Shown in pieces: positions 6,606 through 13,355 of a DNA stretch of 49,673 nt. The position numbers and the translations under genes were made by a program. The first letter of the stretch is position 1. Each line of letters begins with the position of its first letter. Below the pieces are notes generated by a model. The model was not told the origin of the DNA. It worked only from the letters and a program-made list of their open reading frames with translations, and did no database searches. Source of the DNA: a virus; IMG/VR virus record IMGVR_UViG_3300005617_000229, positions 1 to 49,673 of that record; one strand, given 5' to 3'.

Positions 6606-6877
6606 TGCGCGCCTCCTCCATTCGCCGCCACCGATCCCGAATTCAACCCGCGACGCTTCTGATCTGGATAAGGTTCGTCAGTCGAGCGCGCGGTAGACTC
6701 CCACGAGACATCGACCTTACCGCAGTCAGCACAGCGAAGCACAGTGACGATGCAGTTGCTCAACCGGGATTCGAGCACTCCAGAGTGGCCGGATACGTGA
6801 TCGCCATGAATCCATACGCCAGTGAAAAAGGTGCGGAGAACAGTGCGCAGCCAGCAGATAGGGTTCGGGATGCTCAC
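6602..6877 (-). CDS. hypothetical protein with one CxxC, 91 residues
   Basis: GTG start at 6877, overlapping the previous stop by 4 bases, with GAGGTGGAAA before it. The N terminus is hydrophobic (ICWLRTVLRTFFTGVWI); a single LRCADCGK motif sits near the middle, and the C terminus is polar and glycine-rich. No family was recognised. Confidence 0.65.
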   Translation of the reverse strand: MSIPNPICWLRTVLRTFFTGVWIHGDHVSGHSGVLESRLSNCIVTVLRCADCGKVDVSWESTARSTDEPYPDQKRRGLNSGSVAANGGGAQ

Positions 6878-7341
6878 TTTCCACCTCGCACTTTCGCAAG
6901 CGCCGCGCGGAGTTCGTCAATCGAATTCTGCCGGGCCAACTCTGTCGGCGCGCTCGTCACTCGATCCGCTACCTCCGCGACGGTGCGGAGGTTGGCGATC
7001 GTGGCGCATGCCGCCTTCACCATCGCCCACAGCGTGTTCGGCGATCCCGGCTTACCGAACCCCGCGCCGTGAAGCATTTCGCGGCAGTCGTTCGCTACGT
7101 CCTGTGGCACCCACGAGAGTCTCAGTTCCGCGATCGTGGCGAGCATGCGCGGCGCGGCGTTGCGGAGGGCGACGATGCCCTTCGTGTCTATCGAGTGGCG
7201 CGGAATTGCGAACAACGCGCCGAGATAATCGTGAGCGGTGATTCTAATTTCGCCGCACTCCCATGGCTCCGGCGTCATCTTCTCAACGATCTTGCGCAGT
7301 TCCGCTTCCTCGGCTTCGGAGAGGGGTTGGATGTCAGTCAT
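6874..7341 (-). CDS. hypothetical helical protein, 155 residues
   Basis: ATG at 7341 chosen as the start because the open frame further upstream overlaps the next gene. The product begins MTDIQPLSEAEEAELRKIVEKM, continues with a small beta region, then several long helices with alanine and leucine repeats (IVALRNAAPRMLATIAELR, AACATIANLRTVAEV). No catalytic motif was seen. It overlaps the upstream gene by 8 bases, showing coupling. Confidence 0.7.
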   Translation of the reverse strand: MTDIQPLSEAEEAELRKIVEKMTPEPWECGEIRITAHDYLGALFAIPRHSIDTKGIVALRNAAPRMLATIAELRLSWVPQDVANDCREMLHGAGFGKPGSPNTLWAMVKAACATIANLRTVAEVADRVTSAPTELARQNSIDELRAALAKVRGGK

Positions 7342-8131
7342 AACATTCTCCGGTGGTGCAACGCGGTGTGTGTTCGAAGGCGCCATGGCGCCCCGATCTC
7401 GTCGTTCGTCGCGATGCCATCTCGCGCTCTTCGTCGGCGGATAGTGGGAAGTCCGAGCCGCCGAAATCATCCGGGCCTACAGGATGTCCGTGGTCGATTT
7501 CGTGAAGCGCGCACCAATCGACGCCGCTGCACCCTGCCGGTAACTGTTCGCTCGGCTCCGCTGCCAGTGCGTCGATCGCGGCGAGGGCGCATACGACTTG
7601 CAGCTTCGCAGTTTCAGCGTATTCCTTGATCGTGTTGAATCGTTCTTTAGCGTGAACCAATGTGCCTTGCCACAGCACGTCTGTCGCGAGCTGCATCTGC
7701 TTCGCGAACGATTGCTCAGCTTCCCGCAGTCCACCCCGCGCCGCTTCGAGTTGGCGGGTCAGGGTGGCGATGCGTTCTATCTTCTCGACTCGCTCGCCGC
7801 GCAGATCGTTGTTGATGCGGTCGGTGTCTGCGGCCCGCCGTTCGGCATCGGCAAGGGCGGCGACTACAGGACGGAGGACGAACACGTCATTACATACGGC
7901 CTCTACGCGGTCGCCTGAGATGGCAACACACGGCACGCCTGCTCGGCAGTTCTGATGATCGGAAACCAGCGCAATCGCCTCGTTCACTTCCTCCGATCGC
8001 ATCGCCTGCGCAATCGCCGCCGGACACGCCTCGTTAGCATGCGCCGTGAGCCATCGCGCGAATTCGTGCTGGCCGCATGACTCGGCGACTGTGCGGGCGG
8101 CGTGGATTTGATCGAGCAGGGATTCAGGCAT
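7334..8131 (-). CDS. hypothetical coiled-coil protein, 265 residues
   Basis: The central part, about residues 85-150, is a long charged helix (DAERRAADTDRINNDL, RIATLTRQLEAARGGLREAEQSF) that should form a coiled coil. The N-terminal part is helical, with a CRAGVPCV motif near residue 62; the C-terminal part is polar with cysteines and histidines. Such phage proteins are often structural organisers or of unknown role. The start overlaps the upstream gene by 8 bases. Confidence 0.7.
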   Translation of the reverse strand: MPESLLDQIHAARTVAESCGQHEFARWLTAHANEACPAAIAQAMRSEEVNEAIALVSDHQNCRAGVPCVAISGDRVEAVCNDVFVLRPVVAALADAERRAADTDRINNDLRGERVEKIERIATLTRQLEAARGGLREAEQSFAKQMQLATDVLWQGTLVHAKERFNTIKEYAETAKLQVVCALAAIDALAAEPSEQLPAGCSGVDWCALHEIDHGHPVGPDDFGGSDFPLSADEEREMASRRTTRSGRHGAFEHTPRCTTGECYD

Positions 8132-8288
8132 TGGTGACTCCCGCTCGGTCGGCGGTGTAGTCTATGAACCAACCCACCGGGATTGACATCGCGATGATCC
8201 ACGGGTAGTGCAGTACAAGAGTGCCGCACGCGAACGAAACGCAACTGACAAGCCATATGTAAATCCAAGTACGATTCGTTGACATCAT
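8124..8288 (-). CDS. small membrane protein, 54 residues
   Basis: An open frame with two adjacent ATGs (8288 and 8285); the first overlaps the upstream stop as ATGA. Two hydrophobic segments (WIYIWLVSCVSFACGTLVL and WIIAMSIPVGWFI) suggest a two-span inner-membrane protein. It overlaps the coiled-coil gene by 8 bases. No family was recognised. Confidence 0.6.
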   Translation of the reverse strand: MMSTNRTWIYIWLVSCVSFACGTLVLHYPWIIAMSIPVGWFIDYTADRAGVTNA

Positions 8289-8626
8289 CCCTTCTCCGAT
8301 CCGCGATGCGACGTGGCTTCCGTCAGCGCTCCAATTGATCTTGCGTACTTCATGAAGCGCTCGACCTTCTGTTTTTTAATGCTGATGGCTTCGGTGCCCT
8401 CTTGACCGTGCGGAACGAGGTAGCACCGATGGAGAACTCCGCGCTCGGCGAGCATTTCCCACACCGCGAATAGATCGTACAGCTCCATCTCTATGCGGTG
8501 AGCGTTCTTCAGAGTTTGCGTCGGCTCCACTTCTGCAATTCCAAACCGGATCGCCTTCGTAACTCGCTGCGTAACTTCTGCGCATTCTTCTGCCAGACAG
8601 GCTAGCAGGTGTTCGGGCTCGTTCAC
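8285..8626 (-). CDS. MazG-like nucleotide pyrophosphohydrolase fold
   Basis: 113 residues from the GTG at 8626, overlapping the upstream stop by 4 bases. The helix ACLAEECAEVTQRVTKAIRFG carries the EExxE metal-binding pattern of all-alpha NTP pyrophosphatases, and EMELYDLFAVWEML carries a following ExxD. These enzymes hydrolyse (d)NTPs, or alarmones in some cases, to monophosphates. A second MazG-type gene lies at 10355-10732 in the same operon. Substrate cannot be told from sequence. Confidence 0.7.
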   Translation of the reverse strand: MNEPEHLLACLAEECAEVTQRVTKAIRFGIAEVEPTQTLKNAHRIEMELYDLFAVWEMLAERGVLHRCYLVPHGQEGTEAISIKKQKVERFMKYARSIGALTEATSHRGSEKG

Positions 8627-9903
8627 TGCCCACCCCCACCACAAACCGCCTGCGCCACCCACAACTCAGCAAACGGCACATCGCGGATCGTTCTATGCTC
8701 GCCGCCCGTCAGCTTCGTTTCGATCATCTTGTACCAGTCGGCGGAATGGCTTGCGTCGGCGCGGAAGGGGCCGACGACGCGGCAGGGAATAACTTCTGAG
8801 GTTGCAGGTCGGAACTCGACATCCGACTGCGGGGTATCCAATCCCATTGCTCTTTTGTTAACCAATCCCGTCGTAGCGAGTTTCCCCGCCGCCGGGACAG
8901 AGCGTCGCGCGTCCATCCGTGCTGCCGCAACCTCAGAAGACTTTTCAACCACTTCAAACGACGGCTCTACAATCGAGAAATCCAGACTCTTGCTATCCGT
9001 CACGCTCGCCCACGCATAGAACCTCGGGCAGCCTGACTCGCACCCCACCGTGCGCGCTGCCAGTTCGTTCGGCGTCACTGCGGTCTGCTGCACCTCAATC
9101 CACGCACTCTGTATCGCCACAGTCCTGTTATTGCGGTTCGCTGCAAACGCATCGGCGCCGAACATCTCTTCGGCGCTCCGCTTGACCGATTCAAAGGGCC
9201 CGAGCGTTTCGGTCCAGCGCCGGCCACGCTCTGTGCCTGACCCGTCATGCAGGATGGCCGTCAGCACGGTCGTGGAGTAGACGGATGCGTTGTTCAGACC
9301 AATCTGCGTCGTGAAGTGGCCATCGCTGCGAATGCCAACGATCTGCACGCGATCCATCCCTGCGGCGCCGTCGAGTCCAGGCAGCGCGTACCACGGGATG
9401 GCGGTCATTGAATCGCCACGCGTCCCGCTCGCACTCACCGAGTAGATGCGCACCGACGCGCTGACCTTCCGAATCGCTGCGGGGTTGAAGTTCTGGAGCA
9501 CGCGCGGGCTGATCGGGTCGCTCGCCGGGTCGATGACATCGCCACACGGGATGAACTCTTTGCACGCGTTGATGACGAGCTGCCCCTGTCCGCTGATGCC
9601 GATCTCGCCGACTTCCACGGTCAGCGATTGCCGAGGGTTGAGGTACCGCACGTCGGCGCGCCGCAACTCCAGCGGCGCATTTGGATCAGCGTCATGCGAG
9701 TTCGCGAGCCGGAAGGTGTAACTGATGCTCACGCGGTCGGTGGTCAGGTTGGTCAGCGTCAGATCGGTGAAGTAGGGCGCGGAGTGGACGACGTAGGGGA
9801 TGTGGAGCTGCTCGGAGGGATACTGAGCGCGTAGAGGTAACACGAACAGCATCGCGACGAAAAGGAGGATGAGCGCGGCAAGTTCCGCGATTCGTCTCAG
9901 CAC
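8623..9903 (-). CDS. large secreted protein, possible host-derived surface protein
   Basis: 426 residues from the GTG at 9903, which has AAGGAGA upstream. Residues about 8-27 (AALILLFVAMLFVLPLRAQ) form a signal peptide with an AQ-type cleavage site. The mature protein is beta-rich, with at least two repeated sandwich-like units (FTDLTLTNLTTDRVSISYTF near the start; FTTQIGLNNASVYSTTVLTAIL about 200 residues later). Two CxxxC pairs occur (CKEFIPC, CESGC). The pattern is like beta-sandwich surface proteins that I remember from Acidobacteriota genomes. A cargo gene acquired from the host is an inference. It overlaps neighbours at both ends, so it belongs to the operon. Confidence 0.7.
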   Translation of the reverse strand: MLRRIAELAALILLFVAMLFVLPLRAQYPSEQLHIPYVVHSAPYFTDLTLTNLTTDRVSISYTFRLANSHDADPNAPLELRRADVRYLNPRQSLTVEVGEIGISGQGQLVINACKEFIPCGDVIDPASDPISPRVLQNFNPAAIRKVSASVRIYSVSASGTRGDSMTAIPWYALPGLDGAAGMDRVQIVGIRSDGHFTTQIGLNNASVYSTTVLTAILHDGSGTERGRRWTETLGPFESVKRSAEEMFGADAFAANRNNRTVAIQSAWIEVQQTAVTPNELAARTVGCESGCPRFYAWASVTDSKSLDFSIVEPSFEVVEKSSEVAAARMDARRSVPAAGKLATTGLVNKRAMGLDTPQSDVEFRPATSEVIPCRVVGPFRADASHSADWYKMIETKLTGGEHRTIRDVPFAELWVAQAVCGGGGQ

Positions 9904-10355
9904 GATTTCATCTCCTTCGCGTTGTCGCTGTTCACGTACGCGCGCCACGGCAGCCACGTACCGCGATTCCAGAATCCCCAGCGGCGCACCGTGCGACCGA
10001 CAACGACAATGGTCCAGCAGGGATGCTCAGGAGTCGGGCCGGTCAAGCGATGGATATGCTCAGCGGGGAAGGTGCGGAACCACGGCGCATGAAAACGCCG
10101 GCGAATCTGGCGATAGCCCTTGTAGGTGTGCTCGTCATACCAGCCGCGCAGGCCGATTGACCAAAAGCGCTTTGGGTGATCATGCGGATCAAGCGACCAG
10201 TCGTCGCCGACGAATTTGTGCAGGTAAACGGAGAAGAGGCCGCCGACCTTCAGAAGCGTCCAGCGATGGAGGTAGATCGGACATAAGCCGTCGCCATTCA
10301 TCGTCTCGTGTTGAAAGACGCGATTGGCGAGTTCGGCAATGCGGCGGGAGGTCAT
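9897..10355 (-). CDS. cupin-like protein
   Basis: 152 residues from the ATG at 10355, which shares one base with the upstream stop (TGATG). The centre holds a metal-site-like motif, DPHDHPKRFWS, followed by LRGWYDEH and later a histidine before HRLTGPTPEHPCW. This is the order of metal ligands in many cupin-fold proteins, and similar 'DxHDHP' proteins are common in phages. It may bind a metal and act on a sugar or small molecule; the substrate is unknown. Confidence 0.6.
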   Translation of the reverse strand: MTSRRIAELANRVFQHETMNGDGLCPIYLHRWTLLKVGGLFSVYLHKFVGDDWSLDPHDHPKRFWSIGLRGWYDEHTYKGYRQIRRRFHAPWFRTFPAEHIHRLTGPTPEHPCWTIVVVGRTVRRWGFWNRGTWLPWRAYVNSDNAKEMKSC

Positions 10356-10732
10356 CAGCACACCTTCCCATGCATGTGCGGGCGCTTTTCGTTGTACGCC
10401 ATCTTGACGCGCAGAACTTCTTCGAGATCGATGCCGAGCCGTCCACAAAGGTCAGCAACTCGGATGACGATATCGCCGAGTTCCTGTGCGAATCCGATCG
10501 GCTTTCCGTCTGCGCGCTCGGTGATGGCCCGAAGCGCCGCTTCGTCCTCGCCGACGATGCGATACTCCTCCAACGCCTCGCTGACTTCGGAATGGATTAG
10601 CGCCAGCTTTTCAGGGATTGCCATCTCTGGCAATTCGGCCATACGTAGGGCGCGCGGCACATCCCAAAAGCCATGATCGCGCGCAATTCGGAACGCTCGC
10701 TTCACTACTTCATCAATGGTCAAATCAGCCAT
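10355..10732 (-). CDS. MazG-family nucleotide pyrophosphohydrolase
   Basis: 125 residues from the ATG at 10732. The motif EKLALIHSEVSEALEEYR, then FAQELGDIVIRVADLCGRLGIDL and the end VKMAYNEKRPHMHGK are characteristic of the MazG family. They contain the ExxxE and ExxD metal ligands and the conserved KMxYNxxRP tail. MazG-type enzymes hydrolyse NTPs or dNTPs to monophosphates and are widespread in phages, where nucleotide-pool control or alarmone decay has been proposed. It is cotranscribed with a more divergent relative at 8285-8626. Confidence 0.9.
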   Translation of the reverse strand: MADLTIDEVVKRAFRIARDHGFWDVPRALRMAELPEMAIPEKLALIHSEVSEALEEYRIVGEDEAALRAITERADGKPIGFAQELGDIVIRVADLCGRLGIDLEEVLRVKMAYNEKRPHMHGKVC

Positions 10733-10850
10733 TCTTCCTCCGCGTCGCAACAAACAGCCCCACCGCCAACATCAGCAACACCGCACCGATGGTGAACGGA
10801 TCAAACCGCACGGTGATGTTGCGTTGTTCGAACCAGTCGGGGCGGGTCAT
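10725..10850 (-). CDS. single-span membrane peptide, 41 residues
   Basis: ATG at 10850 overlaps the upstream stop as ATGA, and the stop overlaps the MazG gene by 8 bases. A polar N-terminal part is followed by FTIGAVLLMLAVGLFVATRRK, a textbook membrane span with a positive stop. No family was recognised. Confidence 0.65.
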   Translation of the reverse strand: MTRPDWFEQRNITVRFDPFTIGAVLLMLAVGLFVATRRKNG

Positions 10851-11116
10851 ACCGAAACGTTCTCGGTAGCCGTCTCGTTAATTTTGCGCACATCTTCGAG
10901 CTTAGAAACGGCGCTATCCAGATAGCCGCTCGCATTCGCGAAGCCCCACGCGATCTTCTTTGTCACTGCGCAAATCGCCTGTTCCGGCGTCGATTGCTCG
11001 CGATTGACTTCACGCTCCGCATCATCGAGAAAGCGGCGCATCGTGGCGATGGATTCGCGACACAGCGGCTTGATGCCATCAAGGAGTTGCTGCGTGTAAT
11101 CAAAATCACTACTCAT
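10847..11116 (-). CDS. hypothetical helical protein, first gene of the leftward early operon
   Basis: 89 residues, mostly helical and acidic (CRESIATMRRFLDDAEREVNREQ, SAVSKLEDVRKIN). The ATG has GGAGGCGGTAGGGT before it, and the promoter at 11138-11166 lies 21 bases upstream of the start, so the transcript has a short leader with a normal ribosome site. No family was recognised. Genes from here to 5326 overlap or nearly touch and probably form one mRNA. Confidence 0.75.
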   Translation of the reverse strand: MSSDFDYTQQLLDGIKPLCRESIATMRRFLDDAEREVNREQSTPEQAICAVTKKIAWGFANASGYLDSAVSKLEDVRKINETATENVSV

Positions 11117-11137
11117 ACCCTACCGCCTCCGCACTCC

Positions 11138-11166
11138 AACATCGGTCCCGACCGAAGCAAAGTCAA
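11138..11166 (-). promoter_or_regulatory. early leftward promoter
   Basis: TTGACT (11166-11161), 17-base spacer, GATGTT (11143-11138), followed by G. The -10 keeps the key A2 and T6 positions. It shares ACCGAwGTTG at identical spacing with the rightward promoter at 11671-11699. It should drive the operon starting at 11116. Confidence 0.7.
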
Positions 11167-11177
11167 GGGGCGCACCG

Positions 11178-11207
11178 AAATAAAAGGACCGCCCCGAAGA
11201 GCGGCCC
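11178..11207 (-). terminator. intrinsic terminator just upstream of the leftward promoter
   Basis: On the - strand GGGCCGC (11207-11201) pairs with GCGGTCC (11192-11186) around an 8-base loop, with one G.U pair, followed by TTTTATTT. It would stop transcripts that come from the 75-residue gene at 11291-11518 before they enter the operon starting at 11116. Confidence 0.65.
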
Positions 11208-11255
11208 ACCAAACTCAAAACAAACCAGCAATCCAAACTCCCGGCGATGATTCGA

Positions 11256-11294
11256 CTACTCCGGGGGATCTTCGGGACCGTAACCGTTCTTCAT
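11256..11294 (-). CDS. possible 12-residue peptide
   Basis: A tiny frame (MKNGYGPEDPPE) with a very strong ribosome site, AAAGGAGGGCGACC, directly before its ATG; the ATG overlaps the stop of the preceding gene by 4 bases. Without the ribosome site it would be ignored. It ends shortly before a terminator and may be a leader-type peptide. Confidence 0.35.
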   Translation of the reverse strand: MKNGYGPEDPPE

Positions 11295-11518
11295 GGTCGC
11301 CCTCCTTTCGTTGAAGCGCTCAGCTCTCGCGACTGCGGGCCGAGTACGATTCGGCTGATTGGTTTGAGCGGTTCTCTGGTTGACTGGTCGATGTCCTTCG
11401 CCTGCCCTTTTGCCGCCCGACGCTGGCGAGGCGTCTTTGCTTTGCGTGTCACCTGCGGTACGCCGTAACCCGTCTCCACGCCGCCGCAATCACGAGAACT
11501 CAGAACTTCAACGAACAT
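11291..11518 (-). CDS. basic 75-residue protein of the control region
   Basis: Starts MFVEVLSSRDCGG and has an arginine/lysine-rich centre (TRKAKTPRQRRAAKGQAK). A promoter lies 82 bases upstream and an intrinsic terminator lies downstream, so it forms its own short transcription unit before the leftward operon. The ATG at 11518 is the only ATG/GTG/TTG in frame downstream of that promoter; it lacks a clear ribosome site. A small basic protein upstream of a terminator recalls lambda N-type antiterminators, but there is no sequence match and this is only positional. Confidence 0.45.
   Translation of the reverse strand: MFVEVLSSRDCGGVETGYGVPQVTRKAKTPRQRRAAKGQAKDIDQSTREPLKPISRIVLGPQSRELSASTKGGRP
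11307..11339 (+). repeat. inverted repeat copy A (partner of 11483-11515)
   Basis: A 33-base stretch that matches the reverse complement of 11483-11515 at 26 positions. Read in the frame beginning at 11307 it encodes FVEALSSRDCG; the partner encodes FVEVLSSRDCG. Six of the seven differences fall at third codon positions. Confidence 0.6.
11483..11515 (-). repeat. inverted repeat copy B (partner of 11307-11339)
   Basis: Codons 2-12 of the 75-residue gene on the - strand. Both copies are preceded by GTCGCCCT a few bases upstream, so the similarity extends slightly beyond the 33 bases. The two copies lie on opposite strands about 145 bases apart, facing each other. Confidence 0.6.
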
Positions 11519-11599
11519 CGGAAGGGCGACTCGGTTGCCTGTCTTGGGAGACCCGAGCCGCCGATCCGAAAGCGGCGTAGGTGCGCCACTCTGAAAGTC

Positions 11600-11628
11600 A
11601 ATCTGCGTTCGCGTCGGAAGATTGTCAA
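11600..11628 (-). promoter_or_regulatory. second leftward promoter of the control region
   Basis: TTGACA (11628-11623), 17-base spacer, CAGATT (11605-11600), followed by G. The -35 is perfect; the -10 keeps A2, A4 and T6. It would transcribe the 75-residue gene at 11291-11518 with a leader of roughly 75 bases. Confidence 0.6.
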
Positions 11629-11670
11629 GCCGTCCGCGAAGTTTTTCTTTCGATCGGCGCGCGGACCCCC

Positions 11671-11699
11671 TTGACAAACTGAAGCGGCGAACCGAAGTT
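11671..11699 (+). promoter_or_regulatory. early rightward promoter, leaderless arrangement
   Basis: TTGACA (11671-11676), 17-base spacer, GAAGTT (11694-11699), then 7 bases and the ATG at 11707. With a normal start site 6-8 bases after the -10, transcription begins at or beside the ATG. It drives the rightward operon and faces the two leftward promoters. Confidence 0.7.
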
Positions 11700-11706
11700 G
11701 AGGGGC

Positions 11707-12138
11707 ATGAACAGAGAACGTATTGCTTCGATTTGCACGCTGGCTATCAGCGGTGGACTCGTCATTCGTGCTTCAACTTGGGATTCCCCGTCGCTGATGT
11801 GGGTTTCGATATTTTGGTCTTGCACTCTCCCCGCCCTGTTCGTGCTAGCGTACGTTCGCGACGCCGAGCGCATCCAGCGATGCCTTGTCGCGGTTGGCGC
11901 TTCGCTGAATGCGGCGGCGATGCTGGTAAACGGCGGAGCAATGCCGGTCGTTGGACTAGTCGCCGCTCACGGCGTATGGGTGCCGTGGAGTCACACAAGG
12001 CGGCTCTGGCTCATTGTTGACAACGCCGTGAGCTCTGGAGGTTGGTCCGTTGGCGATCTAGTCATTCTCTCCGGCATCCTGATTGCGCTTTCGAAATCTC
12101 TTCACAGACGGATTCGCGCACGGGCGGTTGCGGCATGA
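11707..12138 (+). CDS. four-span membrane protein
   Basis: 143 residues with about four hydrophobic segments: near residues 6-24, 29-50, 57-85 and 110-127. It is the first gene of the rightward operon, and the promoter's -10 ends 8 bases before the ATG, so translation is probably leaderless. The basic ends (MNRER, RRIRARAVAA) suggest both termini are cytoplasmic. No family was recognised; the first gene of a phage operon is often host-acting or exclusion-related, which is only a guess here. Confidence 0.75.
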   Translation: MNRERIASICTLAISGGLVIRASTWDSPSLMWVSIFWSCTLPALFVLAYVRDAERIQRCLVAVGASLNAAAMLVNGGAMPVVGLVAAHGVWVPWSHTRRLWLIVDNAVSSGGWSVGDLVILSGILIALSKSLHRRIRARAVAA

Positions 12139-12356
12139 CCCCCGACACCCCCGAATCCCGCCTCCTTCGCGCAATCGCTGGCGAACCGCAACCCTGCGGT
12201 CATATCGAACGCTTCGCGGAGCACATTGCGGCCCATCCCGAAGTCGTCATTTCGACCGGCGAGGATGAGGCTACGGCTCCAGCGGTTGAGTGCCAGCTTT
12301 GCGAGGTCGTTATTCCGTGGCGGATGTTTTTGAAGCTGGTTGTTGTCGAGATGTAA
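12135..12356 (+). CDS. hypothetical protein, 73 residues
   Basis: Starts in an ATGA overlap with the membrane-protein gene. The chain has CGHIERFAEHIAAHPE near residue 21 and a single CQLC pair (about residue 53), which together could bind zinc, then a hydrophobic end. No family was recognised. A gap of about 400 bases follows with only one weak candidate gene. Confidence 0.65.
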   Translation: MTPDTPESRLLRAIAGEPQPCGHIERFAEHIAAHPEVVISTGEDEATAPAVECQLCEVVIPWRMFLKLVVVEM

Positions 12357-12434
12357 GGTCGAAACTGAATGGTCTGAGTCTGAAAGGAGTGAGCGGCGTT
12401 TGTTTAGTAGGCGCGAGGTAACCCGCTAAAAGTC

Positions 12435-12668
12435 ATGACGAACAGAGCAGGGAAACGCGAACGAAAGGCTAGAAGAGTCCATCACCGGTACCTGGTCGAA
12501 ATGCTCGGCGAGGAACGGAACGATGCCGCGCAGCCCGAATCGCGAAAACTCGGTCGCAAGAAGTACGAACGTTTCTCGGCGTGGGCGGCGAAATCCGGTC
12601 ACGGCTTGCTCGTCCGTGCTCTCTACCCCGCTCATGGGATGCGTGACGGCCTTACCGGTGGCCGATAG
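12435..12668 (+). CDS. possible basic protein, 77 residues
   Basis: The only plausible frame in the 12357-12768 gap. The product is very basic (KRERKARRVHHRY, RKLGRKKYERF) with a helical middle. There is no good ribosome site at the ATG; GAGGTAACC lies about 16 bases upstream. A ribosome-site-like AAAGGAG at 12383-12389 has only tiny frames behind it. Coding is uncertain; apart from this I see nothing in the gap. Confidence 0.4.
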   Translation: MTNRAGKRERKARRVHHRYLVEMLGEERNDAAQPESRKLGRKKYERFSAWAAKSGHGLLVRALYPAHGMRDGLTGGR

Positions 12669-12768
12669 CCGAAAGCGAATGGATCGCGTTGACGTAGGAG
12701 ATCGGGACGTATCGCGCGATCTTTTCCGCTCACTTCTTTGAGGCTCAGAAACGAAAAAGGAGAAGCAA

Positions 12769-12954
12769 ATGTCACGAAAAGATTTGACGCAAACAATCGC
12801 AACAACCTTCCTATCCGGCGCCGGTCTGAAGGTCGCGCAACGGGTCGCCGAGGAGATGCTGACGGCGGCGATGACAGCGAAGGACATGGACGCCGTAGAA
12901 GCGCTCAGTAAGGTTCGCGGCGATCTGCGGAAGTTGGCGGAAGGTGGCAAATGA
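12769..12954 (+). CDS. hypothetical helical protein, 61 residues
   Basis: Strong ribosome site (AAAGGAGAAGCAA). The product is almost entirely helical (QTIATTFLSGAGLKVAQRVAEEMLTAAM, VEALSKVRGDLRKLAEG). It starts the compact recombination block and overlaps the next gene by 4 bases. No family was recognised. Confidence 0.7.
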   Translation: MSRKDLTQTIATTFLSGAGLKVAQRVAEEMLTAAMTAKDMDAVEALSKVRGDLRKLAEGGK

Positions 12955-13355
12955 GCGCGCGGACCAAGCGGCGTGACTCGCAGCCTGAGATCGGCGATGG
13001 GATCGGCGTCAACTGCGTCGGCCCGGGCAATCACCACGACGACTGCTCGGTAGCGGGAGCGCCGCAACCCCGTAACGACCAAGAAATGAAAGGCAGCCCC
13101 GTCGTTGTCACTATAACCTTGACACCGCGCGCGGCGGAGTTTTTCGGCGCATTGGTCTGCAAGATCGGCGGCTCCCCTTCTGGCCCTCGCGGTGAGATTG
13201 TCGAATCGTTCCGTCAGCAACTGATTGCGCAAGGCATCGAGTCTGCGAATGGTAGCGTGACGCCTCGTGAGTGGCGCGAATACTGGCTGGAAGAAAAGGT
13301 GCCCACGCTCGACTCACTGCTGGCCAACCGGTGGCCGCGTTGGAGTCGCAAGTGA
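12951..13355 (+). CDS. hypothetical protein upstream of the recombination genes
   Basis: 134 residues, starting in an ATGA overlap. The first 45 residues are polar with scattered cysteine and histidine (CVGPGNHHDDC). A folded part follows: beta strand VVVTITLTPRAAEFFGALV, then helices (GEIVESFRQQLIAQGIE, TPREWREYWLEEKVPTLDSLL). Its stop overlaps the YqaJ start (GTGA), so it belongs to the same translational unit. No family was recognised. Confidence 0.7.
   Translation: MSARTKRRDSQPEIGDGIGVNCVGPGNHHDDCSVAGAPQPRNDQEMKGSPVVVTITLTPRAAEFFGALVCKIGGSPSGPRGEIVESFRQQLIAQGIESANGSVTPREWREYWLEEKVPTLDSLLANRWPRWSRK

Noticed and set aside
12426-13232. 268-residue - strand frame in the 12.4-13.2 kb region
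   Set aside because: Antisense to two genes with good start signals and overlaps; no motif.
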